From the NCBI GenBank assembly GCA_020831895.1, contig JAFIFS010000062.1, forward strand, positions 1-56,955: a stretch of 56,955 nt of DNA, given 5' to 3'. A program made the position numbers and the translations under genes. The notes under the pieces were generated by a model. That model did no database searches. It was not told the origin of the DNA and saw only the letters and a list, made by a program, of their open reading frames with translations. This document shows positions 33,201 through 41,271 of this stretch, in pieces. Positions within the stretch are counted from its first letter, which is position 1; every line of letters begins with the position of its first letter. Source of the stretch: Chromatiales bacterium. Its GTDB lineage: Bacteria > Pseudomonadota > Gammaproteobacteria > Steroidobacterales > GCA-2729495.

Positions 33201-36200
33201 CCGCCCCCAAGGCCGAGGCCGAGTCTCTCGGCGTCAACGTGGCCGGTGGCGCCGCAATCGGCGCATCGGTAGCCACCGCTACGGCCGCGCCACAGGTGGC
33301 CACCACGATCGGCGATGGTGTCCAGTTCAGCGGGGGCGGCCTCAGCGTGCTGGCGCAAAGCCAGCCGGCATCCGGCATCGACAGCGCGCGGGCCCACGCG
33401 ACGGGTGCCAGCGGCGGCGTGCTGTTCGGTGGCAATGCGACGGTGGCGCTGGCCCGCTCGAGCGGTACCGTCAACACGACGATCGGTGATGGCGTGGCCT
33501 TGCCCGCTGGCTCGGTGGTCATCCGGGCCAATCACTTCAGCCGCCAGGATGCCGCCGGGCTTGGCCTGGCCGCTGGCATCGTCGCGCTGGGTGCCAATGA
33601 TGTCGAGGCGATCTCGACCAATACGACCATGCTGACCGTGGGCACGGGGCTGGTTACCCAGCCCGGGCGGCTGGGCGACCTGACCATCGTCGCCGAGGGC
33701 AATGACAGCAACCGGGCCCGCTCGGTCGCCGGCAGTGGCGGCGTGGTGGCCGGCAATGCCTCGTTTGCCGAGACGCGGGACACCTCCACGGTCACCACCA
33801 CGGTGGCGGGCGGCAGCACGCTTTATACCGGCGCACTGCTGATTGATGCCGCGCACACTGACCAGTTCGCGCCGTCGGCCGACTCGGTCAATGCTGCCGC
33901 GGTCGGGGCCAGTGGGGCCTTTGCCCGCCATCGGGCCAACTCGACCGTCGCGACCAGCCTCGGCGCTGGTCTCGAGATCAACGCGGCCGGACCTGTGATC
34001 GTCTCGGCCAGTAACACCTTCAGCGACAGTGGCAGTGGTGAACGCGCCTCGGGCGCCGCTGGTGGTGTCGCCAGCGGTGCTGCGGTAGGCAGCACGACCG
34101 AATTCACCGGCCAGACCAGCGTGACGCTGGGTGATGGCGTCAGCATCAACTCCGGCACCGACCCGGTGCTGAATCCCGGTGGCATCGAGCTGGTCGCGGC
34201 GACCTTCCTCAACGCCGACGAGCAGGTGTCGCTGGTTACCGGTGGTGTGCTGGCCGGCGCGGCGACCCGCACGCGCCTGGATGCCGGGATCGCCAACTCC
34301 GTGACTGTTGGCACCAACAGCGAGCTGGTCTCCCAGGGCCACCTCGGTGTCGGCACCTTCGCCCAGGTGCTGGCCTCGACAACCTCGCTGGTCAACACCT
34401 ACGGCGGTGCAGCCGTGGGATCGGCAGATTCCACGAACGTGATCGTCAGCAACCAGTCCGTGACCATCGGGTCAGGCAGCTTCCTGCAGGGAGCGGCCAA
34501 CGTCGATATCACCGCCGGTCGTGACCCGGCCGGGTTCTTTGACACCTTCATCTCGGCCACTTCGAGCGCGCAGGGCTATGTGCGCGGCGTGATAGCGGTG
34601 CCGAAGGCCGAGGCCGAAACGCGGATTACGAGCATCGCCAACCTCGGCATCGGCAGCGGTGCAGTCATCCGCAGCGGCCGCAACACGACGATCGGCGCCT
34701 ACCAGGGCACGCCGCTGGCAAATGCCGATGGTACGGGCCGCGGATTCCAGCTGGGGTTCATCCCGGTCACCGAGCGGGACAGCACGGTGGTCGTCAATAC
34801 TGCCGCCAATGTCGTGCACAACGGGTCAGTGACCGCCGGTATCTTCAACGAACTCTCGCTGCAGATCCCGGATTGTGCGAACGACGGCATCTTCTGCAGT
34901 ACGCTGGACGTCTTGACGACGGGCGACGTACCCCCATATCAGGCCACTTACCTGCCTGGTTTCGATCCGGCCGCGTTCGTCAGCGAGAACTTCCAGGGCT
35001 CCGCTGCCCAGCTGCTGCTGAGCGGTGTGTCGTCCACGCCGGTCGCGGCCTGGCAGTTCGGCACCCTGTTCGTCGCTGGCGGGCAGGTGATCGTCAACGC
35101 CGGCAACCTGGCCGGCAACGGGTCGCTGACCGCACGCGGTGGCCCACGCATCTCGATCACCAACCTGAGCCCGGCCTACCTGGTCATGGGGCCGGCGCTG
35201 ATCCCGAACACGCCCGGCGGTCGGGTGCTGTTCACCGGCGCCGCCGGGGCCAGCCAGGCACAGGGGCTGACGATCAACGAGATCAATTCGGGGCAGACCC
35301 CGGTGGTCAACATCGAGAACCTGTTCAATGGTCCAGTCGGAACGACAGCAGACAATCTCGGGCCGGCACTGTTCCTGACCGGTACCGTGCAGAACCTGGG
35401 CGGCCTGGTGAACATCGAGAACGTCAGCGGGTCGCTCGGTCAGATTGCGACGGTCTTCGGCCAGCAGGTCCAGCTCACGGTGCCGGCCGGCGTGGCCGTG
35501 ATCTCGGTGCTCGACGGGACCTGGCAGGTCAGCGGCGACCCCGAGACCAACTGGGCCGACTTCATGATCTGGCCAGGTGGCAATCCCACCCAAGGCAGCC
35601 CCAATGCCAACCAGGCCGCGGCCTGGGCGGCAAACGTCTATGCAGTGCAGAACCGCAACGGCAACGCCAACACGTTCATCCTGAACCGGGGGCTGTACGG
35701 GTTCGCCGGCGACCAGGACAACAACTCCTATGTGTTCTACGGGTTCTGCGCGGCGTTCGCGCTCTCCCAGGGTGCCTGTACCAACCAGACCGCCAGGGCG
35801 CTGAGCCCGGTCGGGCAGGCCTACGCGATCTCGGGCAGCGACTTCAACCACCGCTGGTTCCCGGTCGTGCCGGTCGTGCCGCTGGCAACCAGTGCGGGCA
35901 GCTATGCGCAGGCAAACCTGTCCGGCAGCGAGCAAGGCGCGGCCATCTTCGGCAGCCAGGTGCTGATCGAGGCCCGCTTCCTCGACATCAATGCGCGGAT
36001 CATCGCTGGGCAGCCGACTGACTGGTCAGTGGTGCTGCCGGAATCCCTGACAGCCGGGCCTGGTCCACTGGCACCGTTTGGTGGTGCGATCTGGCTGCAT
36101 GACCAGCTCTATGCGCAGGGCGCGGTTGGCCCCACGCTTGACCTGGGCAACCTGCCACGCGTGAACCCGACACTGGACGAGCGGATCCGCGCGACCTACG

Positions 36201-39200
36201 ACGCGCGCACGGGCCAGATCACGCTGGACAACGTCAATGCATCCTCGGGCGGTGCACGGGTGGTCCTCGAGGGTCAGATCATGAGCACCAACCCGCTGGG
36301 CCAGGTGCTGGTCAACGGCGGCCTCGGCACGATCAACGTGCAAAACGACACCGGGCGTGAACTGGTGCTCCAGCAGCTCAATACCGGCAATACGACGCTG
36401 GCCTCGGCGCTGGAGAACCGGGTGCAGATCACCGATACCGGTCGCCCCTCGGCAAGCAACCAGTGGCTGTACCTGTACTCGCCCGCCGACGGATTGCGGG
36501 TATTCAACGGCCCGCAGGGCGCGAGCCTGGGTACCGGCACGCCGGTATTCACCAGTAGCGGTTCGAGCGCGGTCTTCGAGCCGCGTGCAGGCCTGCGTTG
36601 GGAGTGGCAGCTGCGCTCCCGCATCGAGCGGGTGGTGACTACCGACAACAACGGCTGGGTAGCCAACATATCCGGCTGGAGATTCGCCGAGCAGACTGGC
36701 GAACAGGATGCAAACAATCCCTGGCTTTACGCCACGGTCAGTCCGTTCAGCGGTGGCTTCACGAGCCAGCTGTCCCCCGAGCCCACCGGGCGGCTGATCC
36801 AGGCGCCCGGTGGGCCGGTATTCCAGCAGCAGATTTCGGCAATCGGCTTCGAGTTCTTCCGCCAGGGTGTCAACTACCACGGCTGTGGCAGCACGACCTG
36901 CAACTTCGGATTCCGGCGCACCGGCGCCTATACGGCCCCTGCTCCAGCCGGTCGCTCGGTCGGCGAGGGCTTCGGCAGCTGGAGTTACCGCATGGCCAGG
37001 CGGGCCACGCTGGTCATGACCCAGTCGGTCAAAGCTGATAACCCGATCGGCATCGACTTCGCGGGCAACCCGCGCGGTACGCTCAACGTCAGTTCCAATG
37101 CGCCCGTCCTGCTCTCCGGCGAGCTGCTGAACCCGAACGGCGACACCAGCTTCTCGGTCACTGGCAACCTGCTGGCCTCGGCCAGCGGCTCGCTGCTGAC
37201 CGACGAGGCGACGCTGGTCGCCACCGGCTCGATCGGCAGCCTCAGCCGCCCGTTCGCGGTCACGATGAGCGGCACCGGGGTCCTGAATGCCGCGGCCGGC
37301 GGTGCCGGGCTGTTCCTCGACATCGATTCGACGGCCCGCCTTGGCAGCCTGGTTGCGGGCGGTCCTGCCGGCGGTTGGGGTGACGTGGTCGTGGCCGCGG
37401 CAGGGAACCTGCTGCGGGCGCCGGGTCTGCCAGCCGGGCAGGCCAATGTGACCGGCCGCAGCATTACGCTGGTCAGCACGCTGGGTTCCGTAGGGGATTT
37501 CGGTACCACCGGGTACGACGGGACTCCGCTGCTCGTCGACGCTCGCCCGACCTTGCTGCTCAATGGTGGCCTGGCCGGAGGCGAGGTCAGCGTGCTCGCG
37601 CAGAACGACATTGCGCTGCGCCAGGAGTCCGGCCCGCTGCTGATCGGCAGCATCGAGTCCACCGGAGCCGGTGCCGTGTTCCTCAGCGCACCAGGCGGCA
37701 GCCTGCTGTCGGCGGATGGCCAGACCGCGGCCCAGGCGCTGGCGCCCGAACAGGTGCTGCGCATCTGGCAGGATCTGCAGCTGACCGAGGGCTTCGGTGC
37801 ACCGCTGCCCGGGGATGCGACGGCGGCTTCGGTGCTGGCGTTCGAAGGCCTCATCGAGCGCGAATACCAGCGCTACTGGCAGCTGCGCGAGCGCGGCAGT
37901 GTGCAGGACGGCGTGTTTGTCCTCGATGACGAGGCCATCCGCCTGTATCGACCGGTGACGGCGATCGTCACGGGCATCGGCGATCCGGATGATGCGCAGG
38001 TGCGTGTCTACACCGCAGGCCTGTTCGACGAGATCGCTGGCGTGCTGGCCGATGCTCTGGGGCAGGACTTCGAGCAACAGCCTGGATTTGCCGCCTTCGA
38101 TCCGGCGTTCAGCTTCCAGCCCAGCACGGGGCAGGTCGAGGCGCTGACGGCGCGCGCGGTCTGGACCGAGAGCGAACTGAGCGCGGCGATCAACAGTACG
38201 GCGCTGCAGCCGGCAGCCGGTACGCCGGTCGGCGTGGGTACCCCGAACGTGATCGGGCGCACCGTGGTGCTGGATTCCGGCTCGGCGATAGGCCGGCTGG
38301 CCGACCCGGTCTTCATCGGCCTGGCGGACCTGCAGGCTGGCAATCTCGATCCGGAGCAGTCCGCGGCCCTGGCGCTGGCCTCGACACCGGGCGACGTGCT
38401 GCAGGTCGGCGTCGATGCGGCGGGCAACCAGGTGACCTGGGTGTTCGGCGAGCAGCCGGAAGGGACGCAGCTGACCGGCTTCAGTGTCGCCCAGACCTCA
38501 CCGTTGTTCGTTGCCGTGACGGGTGAGTTCCGGGCCAATACCGGGGGCGAGGCCTTTATCCAGAGCGCCGGCCAGGTGCTGACGCTCGACCAGCTCATCG
38601 CCGCCGGCGATGTCACCCTGACCGCACCACAGAGCATCATCAGTGCCGGTACTTCCCCTGTCCCGGTCACGGCAGGCGGCAACCTCACGATACTGGCCGG
38701 CAGTGGCAACATCGGCTCGGCCGACCTGCCGCTGGTATTCGATATCGGTGGCCAGCTGCTGGCGGCCTCTGCCGGACAGGATGCCTTCCTGCGTGCGCTC
38801 GGCGGTGACCTGCGGGTCGGCCGGGTGTTCGCCGGCCAGCGAGCCTGGCTGGATGCGGCTGACGGCAGCCTGCTCGGGACGCTGGACGGCGTCATCGTCG
38901 AGGCTGCCGACTTCAACCTGTTCGCGCTCAACGACATCGGCAGCGCCAGCGCCCCGTTCACGGTCCGGCAACAGGGCCAGGGCCAGCTCGATGCGGTGGC
39001 CGGGGGTACGGCCTGGCTGTTCGCGCCGACCGCGGGGCTGACCATCGGCAGCATCATCGCAGGAGAGGGAATCGTCGTCGGCTCCGGCTTCGGACTCACC
39101 GCAGGCACGCTGGAGGCAGGGGCCGGACGGGTCAGCGCGACGGCTGGTGGCGGTGCGGGCGAGTTTGGCCGGGTCACGGCCGGCACGACGATCGAACTGA

Positions 39201-41248
39201 CGGCGCTCGGCTCGCTGTCCCTCGAGGAGGCCGAGGGCTCCGGCGACATCGATCTTGCCGCCGGTGACGGTCTGCTCACCGTTGGCCCGGTCAGCAGCAG
39301 TGGTGGTGCGATTGAGATTGGTGCGGGGGGCTCGGCGACCCTCGGCGGCCGCCTCGATGCAGGGACACGGGTGCACGTCCTGGCCGGCGCTGGCGTCACT
39401 GTCGCCGATGAGATCAGCGCGCCAGCTGCGATCGGCCTCGAGGCGGGAGGCGACATCGCGCTGTCGTCAGGCGTTGCGCTGCTGAGTAGCGACGGGGATA
39501 TCGAACTCGCGGCTGGCGGTGCGCTGACAATGGGAGACGGGAGCCTGGCCGAGACTGGCAGCGGTACCATCAGCCTGCAGGCCGTCGCCGACATCCTGCT
39601 TGGCCGGCTGGTTTCTGGCAGCGCGGCCGACCTGCTCATCCTCAGCGAGCAGGGGGCGATCCGCGTACCGACGGTTGCGGACGCTGAGCCGCTCATCCAG
39701 GCACCTGGCGCGCTGCTGCGCCTGGATGCTGCCTCCGGCATCGGCAGAGGTGGAGTACTGCGGACCGAGGTTGCGCGGCTTGATGCGCAGGTGCGCGCCG
39801 CCGGTGACATCAACCTGGCCAATACCGCCAGCCTCTGGATCGAGCAGGCCGAGACCGCGGATGGCGCGATCACGATCACGGCTGACGGCGGGCTCTCTGC
39901 CCAGCGTGTCGTGGTCACCGGCGGCGATGGCTCGCGCAACCTCAACATCAGCCTGCAGGCGCTGGCCGGTGATCTCTCGGTGCTCGAAGTCGCCACGGCT
40001 GGCGATGCCAGCCTGCTCGCCAGTGGCTCCCTGCTCGACCTCGGCGAGGGGGATACAGCTGTGCTGACCGCTGACACGATCACGCTCCAGGCCACGACCG
40101 GGAATATCGGCGCCAATGGCCGGGACTTCGGCATTACCTCGGGTGACGGAGCCCCGGTCACCGCGACCGCCGGCGGCGCGATCTGGCTGCGTGAGTGGGC
40201 GGGTGACCTGACGATCGGCGCGGTCAGCGCGGCGGACGACGTCCGGCTCACCGCCGCCGGCTCGCTGCTCGGCGCCGCACCGGGCCTGCATGTCACGGGT
40301 GAGCGCATCAGCCTGGCTTCGCTGGGCGGGCGTATCGGCAGCGAGGCCTTGCGCCTGGTGGTCGATTCACGGAACCAGCTCGACGCGCTGGCTGCCAGCG
40401 GTATCCGCCTCGAGGAAACCTCAGGTGACCTCGTCTCGGCACAGATGATCACGCAGACCGGCAGCATCGACCTGCTGGTGCGCGAGGGCAGCGGCGTGTT
40501 CGGCGAGGTCCTGGCTCCGGACGATGTCACGATCGTCGCCAACGGCAGCCTGCTGTCGATCGACCTGCTCGATCCGGAAACCGCGTTCCTCGCGGCCACG
40601 GCGCCTGGCAGCATGCTGCAGGTTGCCCTGGGCTTCATTGGCGGCTCCGCGGTGTTCAACGCCGACCAGCTCCAGTTCCCCGAGCTCATCCACACCGGGC
40701 TCGAGGAGCCGCTGCGGCTGGCCGTCAGCGGTCACGCGGGTGGACTGGCCGACAGTGCGCTGTTCTCGATCAGCAGCCTGCCCGGTGTCGTGTTCGACCC
40801 GCTGCGGGTACGCGAGGCCGAGGTGTCGCTCACCGGAGACCGGCTGCAGCTGGTCGGCAGCCAGGTCACCGGGCGCGGCCTGTTCGAGACCAGCAGCTGG
40901 TCGGTGCTGGTCGACAACGTGAACCGACGGCTGTTCCCGGTCGATGTCCAGCTCTACAGCGCACTCCTGCCGGTCTTTGAACTGTCAATCGACGAGACCT
41001 CGCGCATCCGGACCGATGCGTTGGCGATCAACTACCAGCGCTACATGATCGTCAACGAGTTCAGTACCGAGAACAGCATGACGCTGCTGGTGCCGAAGAT
41101 GCTGGCGATCGCCGAGGATGCCGATGGCAGCGGGGAAGCTGACGAGGCTGAGCCGGGCGAGCCGGTCGACATCGAGCTGGCCGAGGAGCTGCTGTCACCA
41201 TCGCTGCGCGAGATTGGTGCCGCGACGGATGTGCGGATCACTCTCTGA
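24245..41248 (+). CDS. Giant filamentous adhesin, two-partner secretion exoprotein TpsA (LktA/FhaB-like)
   Basis: This 5,667-residue exoprotein is translocated by the TpsB encoded next to it. The signal peptide ends at APLAA (residue 45). The TPS domain (about 46-330) has SGHTATGLAVSGNVTDVTT, NAFNSFSKFDVYSGNVVNLHLP and the secretion motif NPHG (134-137) in FFANPHGVIVG. From about residue 480 to 3500 lies a beta-helix array built on units like VGIGASVAVNxxxxxTxAxIGxGA, repeating every 70-110 residues, with acidic/Gln-rich inserts. The region after about 3520 differs, with cysteine pairs 3544/3551, 3835/3845 and 4214/4219. The C-terminus (EDADGSGEADEAEPGEP...) is acidic. Likely roles are adhesion, biofilm or cell contact; no toxin domain was recognised. 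The start is TTG 24245 with AGGA at 24235-24238, uncertain by tens of residues. Confidence 0.88.
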   Translation: MGDLGAAQHRSGGDHESPPRGSCLPAPLAAAIACVLASLAAPLAAQQIIPSGHTATGLAVSGNVTDVTTATRSGQNAFNSFSKFDVYSGNVVNLHLPDGTANLLNVVRDHRSHIDGLLNSIKGGEIGGNVFFANPHGVIVGEAGVINVGALHLSTPTPEFIDRLLTTDGLPDPAATGQLLSGQVPVSADAPITVRGTVNVHNDVSISAGAVNHHGVIQSGAVFAGARVDFADIVNVAGLESGAALAVENGTIRILAAGDIVSDGLVRSEGADGVAGGSIELRAGGDIRLEGDALLSASGRGAGSDGGEVIVIAERDALLVDRATLKASGGDISGDGGFVEFSARRQVTLAGGSLKAEAVDGLGGTVLIDPEDLVIATDLLRDPGGNADGDGVSWSAGSLVLEADNSLTIGEGVVVSSRAVGSALRADHIAGDSTGDSGNLTLLAGQIVLQDDARLLAHGGNGFVGGSVLLAANASGGSLGLADVVASITAGSATITGAEVTLEATATLTTSLVPVVVRDVAATIDLNGTRIEADGQLGIHAGVTVSSTTTGLLPAATVEVDALASVDVRGDSLLRTTGGDAAISAGVSVAAEVEAGLPDLLELPFDAGVAVALVDSTARIRIRDQAELDIAGGLTLSAANSLDISALTDASAQGESSAGGAASVGILDVTTTVDLEDDARISNAAALTVDAATVIDSRISASAATDGADSQGEDQDGNLQSQTEQLLADYGDQAQTADGGIQVAAAVAVSQIVSTTRAWLGASERSTVAGQVAVNSHSATSAVVSADGSAASGGVGVGVGVALNLAEVSNLAGIDQGLDAAGLTVSAGIDPVGDGHLFETMAVSGAGAADVGVAGSFALNVVDVDTAALLGGSATVDAGGGSVLLQADSAVVSSASATPADGGATGETVGIGASVAINVGSASTRAELGNGAALDGADDVSLLASGEYETSSEAEAGSEGGVGLTPVVAVTLADNQTIARLGSGPRLDLGGTLTVEASHAADTQASAEADAAGESVAIGASVAVNVASDLVQATTQRDVAATGGDLAFTAVSAASSGASAKASAKGGKEETDGETPEDGVDQEIGRQLALGQGQQSQDSANQAQQPGSAQTSEGKLSVAAAIAVNVADARAEAWIPDGRYAEASGGLFIAASGNTDAAAAADGSSAGSTATVGIGAAVAVNKVSARTQAWVGAAEIIANGVEITAGMTDIADDAVNTFSAEASSGAGGGKVGIAGALALNLVEVRSTATLRGGAEVDASGGAVLISAGSASSTSATAKPDDDGGAAGGQVGIGASAAVNTFSADQARAAIEQGASLNNAGSLALTADSSSDTTAEAEAGAEGSVAIDAVVAFSEVKQSSEAVIAAGAPLEVAGTVSLSATASGEHTATATGDVESGKVGVGASAAIIISNTLTRAALERDLVAGGGSGDALLLHAGAERSYEAVAFASAAGAKDEDEISPQDKDRAKSTSTLKDTENSQQGTQGGSKVNVAAAAGVLVMDDDIEAVIAPGRTIRAHGDIGLTATGDSNFSARGRGDTLDITKIGNTQVGIGVGVGLAIARNDTTVLVGDGTRIVEAGDITLAATSSQNTGAEFVNKLTAEGVSGAGSSKVSVAGALAVANSNATTEARLGDGVVIEQAGQVSISADNTSKLSAKAWSGALSNKVGVGASVATLVSNNTYRAAIGSGAELTLDGLALSARNHEVSGSVPFDFEFSLDGASVDSFTDKFSEQNLQVLLGENNYYTEALAGAGGGQVAVTGSFAINIFDDTTEAEIGAGSSVTASGAVELEASNETMAKAFAGALAAGKNAGVGLNTADIINSSRTAAVLGDGARILDSSVVTLEAAAAMDFGVFGASLGAASTAGVGGVLALVLADNEVVAETGTASRLVSRGDATLSAVSSYRSLMVAGGAAGGSSAGVGASAATNVVETTVRAELGRDADARVAGTLAVEAGAEETTKTIAVAGGAASSAGVGAGVIVNVIEPTIQALIASGAKVNVDENDPLVRGERVLVLASAETDLLAIAGGVGAAGSTGIGAGVDVGVVSRSIEAAIGAGAEVRASEEIRVSSINEESIFSIGAAAGGGGDVGLSGAAAGHSLTTTTLSSVAGGATLHSFGNVIIEADSATDLSVIAGGAALGGTAGIGISAGVVVLDKQVEASIGDGASVTAWGTGSQPASAATGTYAVGFSPHDPARSSEEIQNPGADQYTDEAANAGGELLTDQRSASRGTDELHGLAVTATSRDDIRAIAAAGGIGGTVAVTFGGAVGVLDSVVSAWIGDGALINADNSGAGDDQSVRVAAGHDFYHLGLGGAASGAGTVGGGAGADVMVINLLTEAGIGSGAILNARRDVDVLASARQDLLSVSGAAGAGGTVGIAGAVGVIVLDSVTRASIGANALVDADGNVRVTASDDTRSILVAGSVGIGLGAVGVGGSVGVNSITKRTEAFIGDGATVNARGGRVPVEEPGVVVPSPDGQEEVEAIEDDPGNEVLDPQAPPEFPDTSDFLVYTGEDFDSTATARGLLVQATSSEDLLAIAAAGSGGLYAGVSGAITVENIRSVTRAWIGDGARINVDNALANADQDVNVTARNSAELLVIDGSLAIGPLGAGVAGSVDVGLIRNDTSAWIGAGAEVNANRDIDVNALARKEIDSYVISAAGGIVGIAAGIGVYSLGEALDADSRGRLTPDGGDESANQIADEQSSDGTLTASLENYDNPRLAAIGQQAGARRSQVSISGSLTAAPPSGTSAFIGDGAVLNAGRHIDLDARDDVSLEMVSGAAAVGAVSLGAGVSVATVNTNVLAFTGDDVVLTAGLEDASGEVSLTARLDSASAAAAYAGSGGLVALDAAAAVFNDSSVISASLGSGAQVSQARALRIEAIDRRSQLAEAFGAGVGAATAGVSVATTVLGGSVSATLGQAGQVGQAGSLGEIIVLADSAGSARAEATSARAGIGQAASGTVSTATVNTGVTTTVGAGSALAASDTMQFSALAAPKAEAESLGVNVAGGAAIGASVATATAAPQVATTIGDGVQFSGGGLSVLAQSQPASGIDSARAHATGASGGVLFGGNATVALARSSGTVNTTIGDGVALPAGSVVIRANHFSRQDAAGLGLAAGIVALGANDVEAISTNTTMLTVGTGLVTQPGRLGDLTIVAEGNDSNRARSVAGSGGVVAGNASFAETRDTSTVTTTVAGGSTLYTGALLIDAAHTDQFAPSADSVNAAAVGASGAFARHRANSTVATSLGAGLEINAAGPVIVSASNTFSDSGSGERASGAAGGVASGAAVGSTTEFTGQTSVTLGDGVSINSGTDPVLNPGGIELVAATFLNADEQVSLVTGGVLAGAATRTRLDAGIANSVTVGTNSELVSQGHLGVGTFAQVLASTTSLVNTYGGAAVGSADSTNVIVSNQSVTIGSGSFLQGAANVDITAGRDPAGFFDTFISATSSAQGYVRGVIAVPKAEAETRITSIANLGIGSGAVIRSGRNTTIGAYQGTPLANADGTGRGFQLGFIPVTERDSTVVVNTAANVVHNGSVTAGIFNELSLQIPDCANDGIFCSTLDVLTTGDVPPYQATYLPGFDPAAFVSENFQGSAAQLLLSGVSSTPVAAWQFGTLFVAGGQVIVNAGNLAGNGSLTARGGPRISITNLSPAYLVMGPALIPNTPGGRVLFTGAAGASQAQGLTINEINSGQTPVVNIENLFNGPVGTTADNLGPALFLTGTVQNLGGLVNIENVSGSLGQIATVFGQQVQLTVPAGVAVISVLDGTWQVSGDPETNWADFMIWPGGNPTQGSPNANQAAAWAANVYAVQNRNGNANTFILNRGLYGFAGDQDNNSYVFYGFCAAFALSQGACTNQTARALSPVGQAYAISGSDFNHRWFPVVPVVPLATSAGSYAQANLSGSEQGAAIFGSQVLIEARFLDINARIIAGQPTDWSVVLPESLTAGPGPLAPFGGAIWLHDQLYAQGAVGPTLDLGNLPRVNPTLDERIRATYDARTGQITLDNVNASSGGARVVLEGQIMSTNPLGQVLVNGGLGTINVQNDTGRELVLQQLNTGNTTLASALENRVQITDTGRPSASNQWLYLYSPADGLRVFNGPQGASLGTGTPVFTSSGSSAVFEPRAGLRWEWQLRSRIERVVTTDNNGWVANISGWRFAEQTGEQDANNPWLYATVSPFSGGFTSQLSPEPTGRLIQAPGGPVFQQQISAIGFEFFRQGVNYHGCGSTTCNFGFRRTGAYTAPAPAGRSVGEGFGSWSYRMARRATLVMTQSVKADNPIGIDFAGNPRGTLNVSSNAPVLLSGELLNPNGDTSFSVTGNLLASASGSLLTDEATLVATGSIGSLSRPFAVTMSGTGVLNAAAGGAGLFLDIDSTARLGSLVAGGPAGGWGDVVVAAAGNLLRAPGLPAGQANVTGRSITLVSTLGSVGDFGTTGYDGTPLLVDARPTLLLNGGLAGGEVSVLAQNDIALRQESGPLLIGSIESTGAGAVFLSAPGGSLLSADGQTAAQALAPEQVLRIWQDLQLTEGFGAPLPGDATAASVLAFEGLIEREYQRYWQLRERGSVQDGVFVLDDEAIRLYRPVTAIVTGIGDPDDAQVRVYTAGLFDEIAGVLADALGQDFEQQPGFAAFDPAFSFQPSTGQVEALTARAVWTESELSAAINSTALQPAAGTPVGVGTPNVIGRTVVLDSGSAIGRLADPVFIGLADLQAGNLDPEQSAALALASTPGDVLQVGVDAAGNQVTWVFGEQPEGTQLTGFSVAQTSPLFVAVTGEFRANTGGEAFIQSAGQVLTLDQLIAAGDVTLTAPQSIISAGTSPVPVTAGGNLTILAGSGNIGSADLPLVFDIGGQLLAASAGQDAFLRALGGDLRVGRVFAGQRAWLDAADGSLLGTLDGVIVEAADFNLFALNDIGSASAPFTVRQQGQGQLDAVAGGTAWLFAPTAGLTIGSIIAGEGIVVGSGFGLTAGTLEAGAGRVSATAGGGAGEFGRVTAGTTIELTALGSLSLEEAEGSGDIDLAAGDGLLTVGPVSSSGGAIEIGAGGSATLGGRLDAGTRVHVLAGAGVTVADEISAPAAIGLEAGGDIALSSGVALLSSDGDIELAAGGALTMGDGSLAETGSGTISLQAVADILLGRLVSGSAADLLILSEQGAIRVPTVADAEPLIQAPGALLRLDAASGIGRGGVLRTEVARLDAQVRAAGDINLANTASLWIEQAETADGAITITADGGLSAQRVVVTGGDGSRNLNISLQALAGDLSVLEVATAGDASLLASGSLLDLGEGDTAVLTADTITLQATTGNIGANGRDFGITSGDGAPVTATAGGAIWLREWAGDLTIGAVSAADDVRLTAAGSLLGAAPGLHVTGERISLASLGGRIGSEALRLVVDSRNQLDALAASGIRLEETSGDLVSAQMITQTGSIDLLVREGSGVFGEVLAPDDVTIVANGSLLSIDLLDPETAFLAATAPGSMLQVALGFIGGSAVFNADQLQFPELIHTGLEEPLRLAVSGHAGGLADSALFSISSLPGVVFDPLRVREAEVSLTGDRLQLVGSQVTGRGLFETSSWSVLVDNVNRRLFPVDVQLYSALLPVFELSIDETSRIRTDALAINYQRYMIVNEFSTENSMTLLVPKMLAIAEDADGSGEADEAEPGEPVDIELAEELLSPSLREIGAATDVRITL
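24278..24300 (+). promoter_or_regulatory. Strong hairpin at the 5' end of the adhesin gene
   Basis: GGCGGGGA (24278-24285) and TCCCCGCC (24293-24300) form a perfect 8-bp stem around the loop TCACGAG. It lies inside the first 20 codons if translation starts at TTG 24245, or in the leader if it starts at TTG 24314. There is no U tract, so it is not an ordinary terminator. It may limit translation of this very costly protein (inference). Confidence 0.55.
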
Positions 41249-41271
41249 CCTGGCTGCAACGCGGATCCCAG

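Noticed and set aside
25000..34300. Long open frames on the minus strand opposite the adhesin
   Set aside because: They are shadows of a GC-rich repetitive coding sequence, with no domain similarity.
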